DNA of 64,000 bases from Methylocystis heyeri. Lineage in GTDB: Bacteria; Pseudomonadota; Alphaproteobacteria; Rhizobiales; Beijerinckiaceae. The stretch is taken from NCBI RefSeq assembly GCF_004802635.2, contig NZ_CP046052.1:3224001-3288000 (forward strand). The letters run 5' to 3'. The translations under genes were made by a program, and so were the position numbers. The stretch's first letter is position 1, and the number at the start of each line of letters is the position of its first letter. The notes under the pieces were generated by a model. It worked only from the letters and a program-made list of their open reading frames with translations. It was not told where the DNA came from and ran no database searches. Positions 1 to 10,749 of the stretch are shown here, one piece after another.

Positions 1-644
1 GCGGTGGTCTCCTTGGCCGTGACCTCCAGCTTCTCCGGCATGCGCGTCGTGATCTGCACCACGCCGCCCATGGCGTTGCCGGAATATTCCGCCGCGTAGG
101 GGCCGTAGAGGTAATCGATGCGCTCGATTTCCTCCGGCGAGACCAGACCCCAGCGCGGCGCGCCGATGGTGTTGTCGTTGCCGACGAGGGCCGTGAGCAG
201 GAGATCGTCGGCGTAGACGAGACTGCGGGCCGAGGAATTGACGCCCCAGGTCCGGGTCTGCAGAACCGCCTGGCTGTCGCCGTTGTTGCGCTTACGCAGG
301 AAAAGGCTCGGCGTGTATTTGAGCGCGTCCTCGGTGTCGATGATGTTGACCTTGTCCTCGATGTCCTGCCGCGTCACGCTGGAAACCGTGTTGGGGAGGT
401 CGAAGCGCTTCACGAAAGCCGGGCTCCCGTCGGCGAGGGTCGGCGACCAGGTCGAAACCGGCTGGGGTTTCGGCTCGACGGCGCGCGTTTGCGGCGCCGG
501 TGCGGAATTGCCTTCCGGCGGCGCGCCGGCGCCGATGTCTATCGTCGGCAGCGCTTGCTGGGCCGCGGCGGAACCCGCGAAGGAAAAGCACAGCACGGCG
601 ACCGCGCCGGCGGAAACGCCGCGCAGAAGATGATTGCGGAACAT
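1..644 (-). CDS. TonB-dependent outer-membrane receptor, N-terminal part (cut by window edge)
   Basis: Translating the minus strand from the ATG at 644 gives an open frame running off the left edge (about 214 residues). It begins with a signal peptide (MFRNHLLRGVSAGAVAVL... ending SAAAQ). A short segment LPTIDIGA follows, at the usual place of a TonB box. Next comes a plug domain with typical motifs: VSSVTRQDIED, then TEDALKYTPSLFLRKR, then GLVSPEEIERIDYLYGP and AEYSGNAMGGVVQITTR. The protein should be an outer-membrane channel that takes up a metal chelate or other scarce ligand using TonB energy. The neighbouring DUF2946-like genes and exbB-exbD-tonB support this and hint at a metal ligand, but the ligand cannot be read from the part present. 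The beta-barrel lies outside the window. Confidence 0.9.
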   Translation of the reverse strand, partial: MFRNHLLRGVSAGAVAVLCFSFAGSAAAQQALPTIDIGAGAPPEGNSAPAPQTRAVEPKPQPVSTWSPTLADGSPAFVKRFDLPNTVSSVTRQDIEDKVNIIDTEDALKYTPSLFLRKRNNGDSQAVLQTRTWGVNSSARSLVYADDLLLTALVGNDNTIGAPRWGLVSPEEIERIDYLYGPYAAEYSGNAMGGVVQITTRMPEKLEVTAKETT

Positions 645-729
645 GGAATTCTACCTTCCCTGGCGCCGCGATGCTGCGGCGCATGTCTGACGCGGCCTGA
701 CGCCGCTTTTTTTCTTGGCGGACGAAAAA

Positions 730-1113
730 TCAGACCAGGGCGGGAGGCGCGCGCGGCGCGGCGCCTATGCGCAACGCGCGACGGGAGATCGCCGAAGCGA
801 CGGGCGGAGGCGCAAGGCGAAGGAAAACCGCGATGCGCGCCCAACCCGCAAAACCCTCCGACGGGGAGAATGCGCCGCTCGCTCCGAACGGACACAGCGG
901 ACAATCGTGATGACGGTGCTGGCCGAGAGGCGCTTTTTGGGGATCGTTGGCGGAGGCGAGCGCCGCCGAAGCGTATTCGCCGTCGTGCAGAATTCGGCAG
1001 AGCGTCTGGAACGCGCCGTCATGCTCGACCGCGGCGGCGCCCGCAAGCGGCGCCCCGATCTGCATGAGCAGGCCGACGCAGAACAGAAATCTCGTGACCA
1101 AGCCGGTGAACAT
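730..1113 (-). CDS. DUF2946-like small exported protein
   Basis: 127 residues from the ATG at 1113; an upstream in-frame start at 1149 would add 12 residues. The N-terminus (MFTGLVTRFLFCVGLLMQIG) is a signal peptide or membrane anchor. The centre carries a Cys/His cluster, HRHHDCPLCPF, matching the H..CP.C core of DUF2946, a family often found beside TonB receptors and metal uptake genes. It lies 86 bp upstream of the receptor on the same strand, so the two are probably cotranscribed. Metal (copper-type) binding is a reasonable guess from the Cys/His residues but is not shown. Similar in design to the protein at 1243-1662 on the opposite strand. Confidence 0.65.
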   Translation of the reverse strand: MFTGLVTRFLFCVGLLMQIGAPLAGAAAVEHDGAFQTLCRILHDGEYASAALASANDPQKAPLGQHRHHDCPLCPFGASGAFSPSEGFAGWARIAVFLRLAPPPVASAISRRALRIGAAPRAPPALV

Positions 1114-1242
1114 ACGCGCTGAACCTGCTGCAGCCTCTCGATTAACCAATGCTGTCGTTAGAGCGCCATATTCTGCGAGGCGGGTCCTGATTCCAAGCGC
1201 GCGGCAATTGTCATAGATTAAAAAATCCGTTAAGAGACATTT

Positions 1243-1662
1243 ATGTCACAGGGCTCAGAAAAACGCGTTGGATTACGAGCGATTTTCGCCGTAACGGCCG
1301 TTTGCGCCCTGATTTTGAGCCTTTTCGTCTCCGGGGCCATGCAGGGCGCGCACGCCGAGACGCCCGCCGATGCGGTCGTCGCCCAATCTGCGCCCTGCCC
1401 CTTGATGTCGGCCGGCGATCATTCCGCCGCCGGCCATAACAAGAGCGGCCACAGCGGCAAGGTCGACTGTCCGTTCTGCTGTCTCGCCGCTCATGCCGGC
1501 GCAGCCGTGCTTCCGGACCGGATCGGATCGGCGGTTCGGCCTCCGAAGATCGCTTCATCCCCGGTCGTTTATTTCGCTCTATTCATTCGCGATCCCCAAA
1601 CCGCCATTTCCAATGCGGTTAATGCGGCGCGCGCGCCGCCTGCAATCTTGTCCTTGTCATAG
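1243..1662 (+). CDS. DUF2946-like exported Cys/His protein
   Basis: 139 residues. One N-terminal hydrophobic helix (residues about 10-35) serves as signal or anchor and is followed by Ala-rich sequence. The core reads CPLM, then several His residues (GDHSAAGHNKSGHSG), then KVDCPFCCLAAHAG, a pattern of DUF2946 proteins. The C-terminus ends ARAPPAILSLS, where DUF2946 members often have a short R.PP motif. AAGAGA lies upstream of the ATG. It is divergent from the DUF2946-like gene at 730-1113 and is followed 137 bp later by exbB. A periplasmic metal-binding or sensing role for the TonB system is inferred from position and residues only. Confidence 0.65.
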   Translation: MSQGSEKRVGLRAIFAVTAVCALILSLFVSGAMQGAHAETPADAVVAQSAPCPLMSAGDHSAAGHNKSGHSGKVDCPFCCLAAHAGAAVLPDRIGSAVRPPKIASSPVVYFALFIRDPQTAISNAVNAARAPPAILSLS

Positions 1663-1799
1663 TCCGACCGCTTCGCCCGGCCCGTTTTTGGGAAAAGGGC
1701 GACGTTGACGCAGCGTCGTCGGGCGACGCAGTATGAAAAAACAACCATAAAAACCTATCTCCGCTGCGGCGGACGGTCTCCCAAGGATGAGTTGCTGTC

Positions 1800-2440
1800 A
1801 TGGAATACACCTCCCTTTCCCCCGTGGCGATGTTCGCCAACGCAGGACCTGTCGGCAAAGTCGTAATGCTGACGCTGGTCGTCGCCTCGGTCTACACCTG
1901 GGTGCTGATCGCGCTCGGCTCCTATTCGGTCGTCAAGATCGGCAAGGCGGCGCGCTCGGCCCGCAACGGCGGCGACGTCGGCGTGCTCGAGCCGGTCGCG
2001 GCCGCGGGCAGCGCCGCGGCGTCCTATGATCTGCCGGGAGAATCCATCGGCGAGAAACGCGAGCGCATCGCCGAGCTGATGTCGCGCACGGCGCGCGAAT
2101 TCCTCACGCAGGAAGAAGGCGGCCTGCCGAACCTCGCGGTGATTTCTTCGGTGGCGCCCTTCATCGGATTGTTCGGCACCGTCTGGGGCATCATGACCAG
2201 CTTCGCCGGCATCGCCCAGTCGCAGGACACCAGCCTTGCGGTGGTCGCCCCCGGCATCGCCGAGGCGCTGGCCGCCACGGCCTATGGGCTCGCAGCCGCA
2301 ATTCCGGCATCGGTGGGCTACAACCGCATCGGCGCGGCCTTCGCGCGGCTCGGCCAGCAGGTCTCGCATTATATCGAGGACGCCGCGCTCGCCCATGTGA
2401 CGGGCCGTCCGGTCGCTTCGCACAAAAGGGAGGCCGCATA

Positions 2441-2441
<1 letters not shown>
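1800..2441 (+). CDS. exbB: ExbB: TonB-complex proton channel subunit
   Basis: 213 residues of the MotA/TolQ/ExbB family. Three membrane segments are visible at about 20-41, 112-134 and 155-175. The last two contain the conserved stretches [17 protein letters not shown] and [15 protein letters not shown]. With ExbD it forms the inner-membrane motor that uses the proton gradient to energise TonB. AAGGATGAG precedes the ATG by 8 nt. Its TAA overlaps the ATG of exbD by one base (TAATG), a sign of translational coupling. Shorter than TolQ, and the adjacent exbD and tonB rule out the Tol system. Confidence 0.95.
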
Positions 2442-2955
<514 letters not shown>

Positions 2956-2959
<4 letters not shown>

Positions 2960-3675
2960 CGGACCTCGCAGCAATCCCCGACTACGCCGCGTCCGAGGCG
3001 CCGGCGAAACCCGATCTGCCATCGGTCAAGCCCCGATGGCTGGGGCCCGCCGCCACGGCCGCCGTCATCGCGGCCCATGTCGGCGTCGCCGTTTTTCTGA
3101 TGGCCGCCGCCGTCGAAAGATATGTGCCGCTCGACTCGGTCAGCATGGATCTGATCCCGGAAGGGGACATGTTCGAGTCCCAGCAGCAGGAGGCCCAGGA
3201 CGACACGCCTCCCCCCGAGGAGATGGAGCAGCCCGATCTCGCCCTTCCCCCGCCGATGGTCATGACCCCCGACGCGCCGCCCCTGCCGGCGAAGAAGGAA
3301 GTGGTGGAGCCCAAGAAGCGCGTGGTCGAGCGTAAGCCGACCGCCGCGCCCGCGCACGAAAAACGCGAAGCCCAGGAGCGCCACCATATCGGCATGGCGG
3401 GCGGTCGCGCCCAGAGCGCCAGCGTTTCGCGCGCGGCCTATGGGGCGATGCTGGCGGCTGCGATTCGCCGCCGTGTGCCCTCCTCGACCTCGCTCGGCGA
3501 GGGCTCCGCTTCCTGCTCTTTCCATGTGACTGCCGGCGGCGGCATGTCGAGCGTTTCCTGCTCGGGAAGCTCGTCGGCGCACGCCGCCGTGCTTCGGGGA
3601 GCCATCGCCTCGACCCATGCGCCGCCGCCTCCCGGCGGGGGCTTCTTCGCGTCGCAGGGCGTGCATTTCCACTGA
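2956..3675 (+). CDS. tonB: TonB: energy transducer
   Basis: 239 residues. One membrane helix at about 31-52 contains a His ([14 protein letters not shown]), in line with the essential His of TonB transmembrane helices. A Pro/Glu then Pro/Lys-rich spacer follows ([27 protein letters not shown], about 85-125) to span the periplasm. The C-terminal domain (about 155-239) has [15 protein letters not shown] and ends [17 protein letters not shown]. The start overlaps the exbD stop (ATGA). Two Cys residues flank the first strand pair of the C-terminal domain (SASCSFH and SVSCSGS) and are absent from the paralogous domain at 4024-4476; a disulfide there would be unusual. Confidence 0.9.
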
Positions 3676-3816
3676 GCGCATTCTCCGCGGCTTCGCGTCT
3701 GAACGCGCGAGGCCGCGGTCGTTCGGCAGCCACGCTCGGCGCGCCGCAGGGAGCGGAGTTTCGAAAAGATCGGGAGACTTTCCCGATGCGAATTCCCTGC
3801 TGAGAACCCGAAGCAT

Positions 3817-3937
3817 GATACGAAATCCGCTCGAATGGGCGGCATTTCGTATTCGTTCGCCGCAAAAATCGATGCCGATCGGTGATTTTTGCGGCGGCGC
3901 TTCCACGGATCGGGAAGCGATCTCGCGGAAGCCGTAT
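3817..3937 (+). repeat. Dispersed two-hairpin repeat, copy A
   Basis: This stretch begins GATACGAAAT and ends GCGGAAGCCGTAT. It contains two inverted repeats: ATACGAAAT...ATTTCGTAT, and CCGCAAAAATC...GATTTTTGCGG. The same arrangement recurs at 7570-7662 (same strand, inner hairpin lost) and at 62738-62860 (opposite strand). It fills most of the 348-bp gap between tonB and the next gene. No open frame of its own is convincing. It looks like a non-coding, miniature-element type of repeat; mobility is not shown. Confidence 0.75.
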
Positions 3938-4023
3938 TAAACGTTGCGCGAGTTCCCGACGAGCGGACGATGCCGCCCGATCGGAACACGCCGGCCCTTA
4001 CTCAACATGAATCGGGAGCGACA

Positions 4024-4476
4024 ATGAGGCGCGCCGCGGCTCTAGCCATATTCGCCGTCGTCAACTCCGCCGCGATTGCGGAGCAGGCCAATAGCCCCGC
4101 GCCGACGCCGGCGGCGCCCGCCGTCCAGGCGAAGCCCCTGCCGAAAGCGGAAACCCCGTCCGGCGGCGTCCAGGCGAAACCCCAACCCGCCTCAGCGCCG
4201 AACGCCGCAGCCCCCGCCGTTCTATCGCAGAGCAAGTTTCTGGGGATGCTCTACGCCGAGATCGCGAAACGCACCCCGGCCGAGAACACAGTGGGCAAAG
4301 GGGACGTCGCCGCCAGTTTCCATGTCAACGGGCAGGGAAAAGTGGACAAGGTGGTGATCGAAAAAACTTCGAGCCCCGCCCACGCGGAGCTCGTGAAGAA
4401 AATTCTCGCCGCAGTCCAGGCCCCCCAGCCCCCCGGAGGCGGAGCGGACATCTCTCAAAACTTCAAATTCCATTAA
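4024..4476 (+). CDS. Secreted protein with TonB-C-like domain and no membrane anchor
   Basis: 150 residues from the ATG at 4024; an in-frame extension to 3889 overlaps the upstream repeat and is unlikely. It has a signal peptide (MRRAAALAIFAVVNSAAIAEQ), then a Pro/Ala linker (about 20-65) with two similar VQAKP segments. A C-terminal domain follows: ASFHVNGQGKVDKVVIEKTS, then AHAELVKKILAAVQAP, then PPGGGADISQNFKFH. This parallels the C-terminus of TonB encoded 350 bp upstream (SFHV...[10 protein letters not shown]...PPPGGG...VHFH), so the gene probably arose by duplication of the TonB C-terminal domain. Without an anchor it cannot transmit force itself; it might bind receptors or modulate TonB in the periplasm. 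Confidence 0.7.
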   Translation: MRRAAALAIFAVVNSAAIAEQANSPAPTPAAPAVQAKPLPKAETPSGGVQAKPQPASAPNAAAPAVLSQSKFLGMLYAEIAKRTPAENTVGKGDVAASFHVNGQGKVDKVVIEKTSSPAHAELVKKILAAVQAPQPPGGGADISQNFKFH

Positions 4477-4572
4477 CCTCTTTGGCGCATGCCTTGAAAA
4501 TCCACGAGCGCCATCGACAAGCTCCAAGATCGCCGGCGCCCTATAGGCCTCGAACGCCGGCGGTCCTATCTC

Positions 4573-4656
4573 TCACGCGTTCGCGAAGGCCGTAATCGCC
4601 AGCGTAACGGCGGCGGCGGCGGCCAGAATCGACAAGATGGCGGTAATCGAGTTCAT
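4573..4656 (-). CDS. 27-residue hydrophobic peptide
   Basis: Very short frame: ATG at 4656, TGA at 4573. The peptide starts MNSITAILSILAAAAAVTL and ends AITAFANA, essentially one membrane helix. The start is preceded by a strong Shine-Dalgarno sequence (AGAGAGG, about 6 nt upstream), which is the main reason to call it. A peptide of exactly the same length with the same design lies at 34432-34515. No family is recognised. It could be a small membrane protein that modulates a larger one; expression would need proof. Confidence 0.45.
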   Translation of the reverse strand: MNSITAILSILAAAAAVTLAITAFANA

Positions 4657-5400
4657 TTGGATATCCTCTCTTCGCCGAGGCGGTTCGCGCTTTTCGAGCC
4701 GGACCGTTCCTCCGTCTCCATGCCCTCTCCGGCGAGACGGACTGGCCGCGCCGATTGGGCGGGGAGGCTTCTGCGTCCTCTCCCTGCGACAAAGTAGCGC
4801 ATGGTTGGCCATAGGCCGCAACAAGGAACCATATTGCGCCGCACGCCACGCCGGCGCCATAATCCCAGACTCTCCCAAAAGAACCAACCATAACAGAACG
4901 CGCCGCCCTGCCGCGGCGCGGCGACGAATGTCTAGCCTTGCGGCCAAGCTCAAGTCGATTCAAGGAGTTTTGGAGCCCTATCGGGAGCGGGCCGAGAGTG
5001 GACAAGGGCCCTTCGTCGAGACCTGGCCGACGAAACCATACATGCCTAAATATTGGGCGGAACATTGAGAGCGCCTATTAGACAGGCGCATCGGCCGCCG
5101 CACCATAATCGGAACGCCGCGCGTCCGATACGAAAAAAAGCCGCCCCTAGAGCGGGTCCGGCGACGGGCCCGGAGAGCGCAAAGGCCCAAGCACTTCACT
5201 CCGGCCCGCGCGTTCAGCGTTCCAGCCTGCGCCGATTGGCGAAATACGGGCGTCAATTGGCGGCTTCGCCACTGTGCCTTATTTTTCGACCGGGGCATAA
5301 TGGTCCAGTTGAGGGATGACGTCCTTCAACCAAATAAAGAAGCAATGGCACGTCGCTTGCGGGGAGGACTTCAGCGGCGTAGCCTTCGAGGAGAGGCAGC
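4657..5400. other. Long intergenic stretch without a convincing gene
   Basis: About 740 bp between the 27-residue peptide and ftsH. Short frames exist, for example a 46-codon plus-strand frame at 4928-5068 without a Shine-Dalgarno sequence, and a minus-strand frame from 4890 beginning MVGSFGRVWDYGAG. None has both a good start signal and a recognisable sequence. The ftsH promoter should lie in the last 300 bp. GAGGAGAGGC just before 5401 is the ftsH ribosome binding site. Confidence 0.5.
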
Positions 5401-7320
<1,920 letters not shown>

Positions 7321-7352
7321 GGCCGCGCGGTTTTCCCCCTCCCCAAACGACT

Positions 7353-7383
7353 GGCCCGGCCTTGCGCCGGGCCTTGTTTGTTC
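7353..7383 (+). terminator. Rho-independent terminator of ftsH
   Basis: An 8-bp GC stem (GGCCCGGC, loop CTTGC... paired with GCCGGGCC, 7353-7373) lies 33 bp after the ftsH stop and is followed by TTGTTTGTTCT. The position and T-rich tail fit an intrinsic terminator. Confidence 0.75.
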
Positions 7384-7445
7384 TACCCGGCTCTATTTCT
7401 TGCCGATCGGCTTGTCTCACTGTGACTGTTCCTGGCGGAATGCCT

Positions 7446-7488
7446 TGGCGTTGTCATTGCGAGGAGCGCAGCGACGCGGCAATCCAGG
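7446..7488 (+). repeat. REP-like palindromic repeat (cattgcgag...gcaatccag type)
   Basis: Contains CATTGCGAGGAGCGCAGCGA then GCGGCAATCCAG, a degenerate half of the repeat present in full at 25065-25169 and in part at 17060-17180. It lies between ftsH and the convergent dehydrogenase gene. Such sequences are widespread in intergenic regions of proteobacteria. No coding content. Confidence 0.6.
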
Positions 7489-7569
7489 GAAACTGGCGCG
7501 GCGCTGTATCGCTTCCCGCTCCGCTTTCGCTCGCGATGGCGACTGGGGCCGATCAAATGCTGTGGCCCT

Positions 7570-7662
7570 GATACGAAACCCGTTTGATTGGAGCGGCATT
7601 TCTTATTCGTTCGCCGCAAAACTCGTCCTGCGGATCGCGAAGCGATCTCGCGGAAGCCATAT
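7570..7662 (+). repeat. Dispersed two-hairpin repeat, copy B (shortened)
   Basis: Shares GATACGAAA, GCGGCATTTC(T)TATTCGTTCGCCGCAAAA and AGCGATCTCGCGGAAGCC(A/G)TAT with the copies at 3817 and 62738. It lacks the internal GATTTTTGCGG arm. Its right end falls on the last base of the stop codon of the dehydrogenase gene (stop at 7664-7662), so the element borders that gene exactly. Confidence 0.65.
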
Positions 7663-9062
7663 CAGAGCAACTTGCCTGGATTGAGAACGCCTTTGGGATC
7701 GAGGCTCGCCTTGATCGCCCGCATGGCTTCCAGCGCCACGGGGGCTTTGACGCGCCGCAACAGGTCTCGCTTCAAAACGCCGACGCCGTGCTCTGCCGAA
7801 ACCGATCCTCCGAGTTTCGCAACGATCCCGTGGACGATTTCATTGACCTCGTCCCAGCGCGCCAGAAAGTCGCTCTTCTCCATTCCGAGCGGCTGCGAAA
7901 CATTGAAATGAATATTGCCGTCGCCCATGTGGCCGAAAGGCACGGGCCGCGCGCCGGGAATGAAAGCCGTCACGGCGCGACTGGCCTCGTCGATGAAGGC
8001 CGGGGTATCTCCGATCGGCACGGAGACATCGTGCTTGATCGAGCCGCCTTCAAATTTTTGCGCCTCGGACATGGATTCGCGCAGCCGCCAGAAATCTTCC
8101 GCTTGCGCCAGGCTGGAGGCGATGGCGGCGGCGCCCGAAAGACCGGCGGCCTCCGTGTCGGCGAGCGCCGCAATCACGCGATCCTCGATCCCGTCGTCCT
8201 GCATCGAAGCGAAATCCGCCAGCGCATACCAGGGATATTGCTCGGGCAAAGGATCGCGGGAGCCGGGGATGTGGCGCAGCACAAAGTCGAGCCCGATGCG
8301 CGGCATGAGTTCGAAAGCCTGCAGCTCCGGCCCGAGACGGGACTTGAACTCACCGAACAAAGCCAGCGCCCGCGCCGGCTCCGACAGGCCTAGAAAAACG
8401 CAAATACGCGCGCGCGGGCGCGGAAACAGCTTCATCGTCGCCGCGGTGATGACGCCGAGGGTGCCCTCGGACCCGATCAACAGCGAAGTGAGATCATAGC
8501 CTGTATTGTCTTTGCGGAGCTTCGACAAAGTGGACAATATGCGGCCATCGGCCAGAACCGCTTCGACGCCCAAGGCCAGCGCCCGCGCCGATCCATAGGA
8601 AACGACATGCACGCCGCCGGCGTTGGTCGCGAGATTGCCGCCGATCGTGCAGGAGCCTTCCGAGGCCAGCGAAAGCGGAAAATATCTGTCGACCGATTCG
8701 GCCGCTTCCTGCGCCCTGGCCAAGGTGACGCCGGCCTCCAGCGTCATGGCGTCGCAAAGCGGATCTACGTCGCGAATGCGATCGAGCCTCAGCAGGGAGA
8801 GTATGATCTGCAGGCCGGAGGCGTCGGGCGTTTGCCCGCCCACCAGACCCGTGTTGCCGCCCTGGGGAACCACGCCGGTTCCGCTCTCGTTGCAAAGAGC
8901 GAGAACCTGCGAGACTTGAGCGACATTTGCAGGCTTGACGACCGCAAGAGCGCGTCCCTGAAACAGACCGCGCGGCTCTTGCGCGTAAGCTGCGATTTCA
9001 TCCGGTCCGGCGAGGACGTTTTTTTCGCCTACCGCCGACGCGAGGCGCGCAAGCAAGTCCAT
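7662..9062 (-). CDS. FAD-linked D-2-hydroxyacid dehydrogenase (GlcD/D2HGDH/D-lactate type)
   Basis: 466 residues from the ATG at 9062; a TTG four codons upstream is the alternative. N-terminal FAD-binding PCMH domain (about 35-215) shows VVPQGGNTGLVGGQ, EGSCTIGGNLATNAGG and IGSEGTLGVIT. The C-terminal oxidase domain (about 225-466) has VPFGHMGDGNIHFNV with metal/substrate His residues, SAEHGVG and the family ending DPKGVLNPGKLL. It oxidises a D-2-hydroxyacid (D-2-hydroxyglutarate, D-lactate or glycolate; the substrate cannot be fixed from sequence) and passes electrons to the quinone pool or an electron-transfer protein. It stands alone, convergent with ftsH. Confidence 0.9.
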   Translation of the reverse strand: MDLLARLASAVGEKNVLAGPDEIAAYAQEPRGLFQGRALAVVKPANVAQVSQVLALCNESGTGVVPQGGNTGLVGGQTPDASGLQIILSLLRLDRIRDVDPLCDAMTLEAGVTLARAQEAAESVDRYFPLSLASEGSCTIGGNLATNAGGVHVVSYGSARALALGVEAVLADGRILSTLSKLRKDNTGYDLTSLLIGSEGTLGVITAATMKLFPRPRARICVFLGLSEPARALALFGEFKSRLGPELQAFELMPRIGLDFVLRHIPGSRDPLPEQYPWYALADFASMQDDGIEDRVIAALADTEAAGLSGAAAIASSLAQAEDFWRLRESMSEAQKFEGGSIKHDVSVPIGDTPAFIDEASRAVTAFIPGARPVPFGHMGDGNIHFNVSQPLGMEKSDFLARWDEVNEIVHGIVAKLGGSVSAEHGVGVLKRDLLRRVKAPVALEAMRAIKASLDPKGVLNPGKLL

Positions 9063-9122
9063 CGCGCTGTCCAATTGGAAACTTCCGGCGAAACCACTCT
9101 TGTCCTGCGCTCTCCCGTCGCT

Positions 9123-9245
9123 TTAGCGATAACGGCGGCGGCCCGATCTCTGATCGCGCCGGGCATAAACGTAAACGGCCTTGGCGGCCGGGGCGCAGGC
9201 CAGGACGATACTGCATAATGCTGCAGCGAATAGCGCACTCATCAT
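9123..9245 (-). CDS. 40-residue hydrophobic peptide with basic tail
   Basis: ATG at 9245 preceded by AAGGAG with 8 nt spacing, a near-ideal start. The peptide begins MMSALFAAALCSIVLACAPA, a signal peptide or membrane helix, and ends in an Arg-rich tail (RRDQRSGRRRYR). It lies 60 bp upstream of the dehydrogenase on the same strand, so it might be its short leader gene. No family recognised. The good ribosome binding site is the main support. Confidence 0.45.
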   Translation of the reverse strand: MMSALFAAALCSIVLACAPAAKAVYVYARRDQRSGRRRYR

Positions 9246-9486
9246 GACCACATCTCCTTCCATATTCCGGGGAGACCGACAATCTCCCATCCACACGGAT
9301 ATCTGACGCAAATGCTATGCCTGTTTTTTTGAAGCGGCAAGAAAAATTGCGCAGGTTCCGTCGCCATTAGACTCAAGGCATTACGCCAATTGTCGGCACA
9401 GCAAACTTACTCGCAAATTAATCAAATCTTGGACGAAGCCGCCTGAAGCCGGCGCAGAGCCGCATTTGTAAACTTATTGCGACAGG

Positions 9487-10749
9487 CTAACGCGACAACA
9501 GCGCGCGTTTGCGCGGCGCGCGCAATTCGCGCGAAAACGCCGCGACCAGCTCGACATGGGACGAAAAACGGAACTGATCGACCGGAATGACCTCGCTGAG
9601 CGCATAACCGCCGGAAACGAGGGTTTTCGCGTCACGCGCGAAGCTTTGGGGATTGCATGAAACCGCGACGATCCGGGCGACCCCGGATTTGGCGAGTTGC
9701 TGCGCCTGCGCCTGCGCCCCCGCCCGGGGCGGATCGAAAACGACGGCGTCGAAAGAAGCGAGTTCGCCGGCCTGAAGCGGTTTGCGGAATAAATCGCGCG
9801 CATATGCGTCAGCAAGTCGCAGGCCCTGAACCGCGCGCGCAGCCTCAAGCAGCGCTGCGACGGCTCCCGCGTCGTTGTCATAGGCGAATACGCGACGCTG
9901 CGCGGCCAATCGCAGCGCAAAGGCGCCGACGCCGCAGAAAAGATCGGCGACGCATTTCGAGTCCTGCGCCGCAGCGGCGACGAGTCTCGCCAGTTCCTCT
10001 TCGCCGGCCTCGGTCGCCTGCAGGAAACTTCCCGAAGGCGGCGAGACCTGCGCCTTGCCGACGGCGATATAGGGCTTGCGGCGCAGCGCCACGATGCGGC
10101 CGTGATTGGCGAGCCGCGCGAGATCGTGTCTTTCCGCGACGCCGGCGAGCGAGGTCGTCTCGCTTTCGGAAAGCTCACCGCAGCCGCGAATGTCTATGTC
10201 CAGTCCCTCCAGCGTCAGCGTCGCAGCGATATCGAGCGGCTTGTTCTTCGCCGCGAGGCTTTTTGCGATCGATTTCGCCGCTGCGAGCGCAGGCTCGAGC
10301 CCCGCCTCGAGCAAGGGGCAGGACTCGATTTCCACGATTTCATGGGAGCGCGCCTGCATGAATCCGACGCGCGCCCCGCGCGCGTGAAACGTCGCCCGCC
10401 GCCTTCCCGAACCATGGGCGTCGACGAGCGGCGCGACCTGCGCCGCAACGCCCGCATTGCGCAGGGCCGTCTCGACCAATCCGCGCTTCCATTGCGCATA
10501 GGCGGCGTTCGAGAGCGCCTGCACGGCGCAGCCGCCGCAAACGCCATAATAAGGACAGGAGGCTTCGATGCGGTGGGGGGAAGGCTCCAGGATTTCGAGC
10601 AGACGTCCCTGTTCGCCCTCCACCTCGGCGCGGATTTTTTCCCCCGCGAGCGCAAATGGAACGAAGACCAGCCGCTCGCCGAGCCGCGCCACGCCCTCGC
10701 CGCGATGACCCAGCCGCTCGATGAACAATTCCACTGTTTCTTTTGTCAT
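9487..10749 (-). CDS. Class I SAM-dependent RNA m5U methyltransferase (RlmD/TrmA family)
   Basis: 420 residues. A TRAM-like N-terminal domain (LFIERLGHRGEGVAR..., about 1-55) comes first. A Cys cluster CPYYGVCGGCAVQ (about 63-75) fits the iron-sulfur site of RlmD-type enzymes. The methyltransferase domain has DLFCGVGAFALRLA, FDAVVFDPPRAG and catalytic SCNPQSFARD, whose Cys attacks the uracil. It should methylate C5 of uridine in 23S rRNA or tRNA; which site is unknown. Its ATG overlaps the tlyA stop (ATGA), so the two RNA methylases are translated together. Confidence 0.9.
   Translation of the reverse strand: MTKETVELFIERLGHRGEGVARLGERLVFVPFALAGEKIRAEVEGEQGRLLEILEPSPHRIEASCPYYGVCGGCAVQALSNAAYAQWKRGLVETALRNAGVAAQVAPLVDAHGSGRRRATFHARGARVGFMQARSHEIVEIESCPLLEAGLEPALAAAKSIAKSLAAKNKPLDIAATLTLEGLDIDIRGCGELSESETTSLAGVAERHDLARLANHGRIVALRRKPYIAVGKAQVSPPSGSFLQATEAGEEELARLVAAAAQDSKCVADLFCGVGAFALRLAAQRRVFAYDNDAGAVAALLEAARAVQGLRLADAYARDLFRKPLQAGELASFDAVVFDPPRAGAQAQAQQLAKSGVARIVAVSCNPQSFARDAKTLVSGGYALSEVIPVDQFRFSSHVELVAAFSRELRAPRKRALLSR

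Noticed and set aside
4928-5068. 46-codon plus-strand frame beginning MSSLAAKLKSIQGVLEPYRE
   Set aside because: No Shine-Dalgarno sequence, no known family, and several overlapping frames of equal quality; could be real but not supportable.
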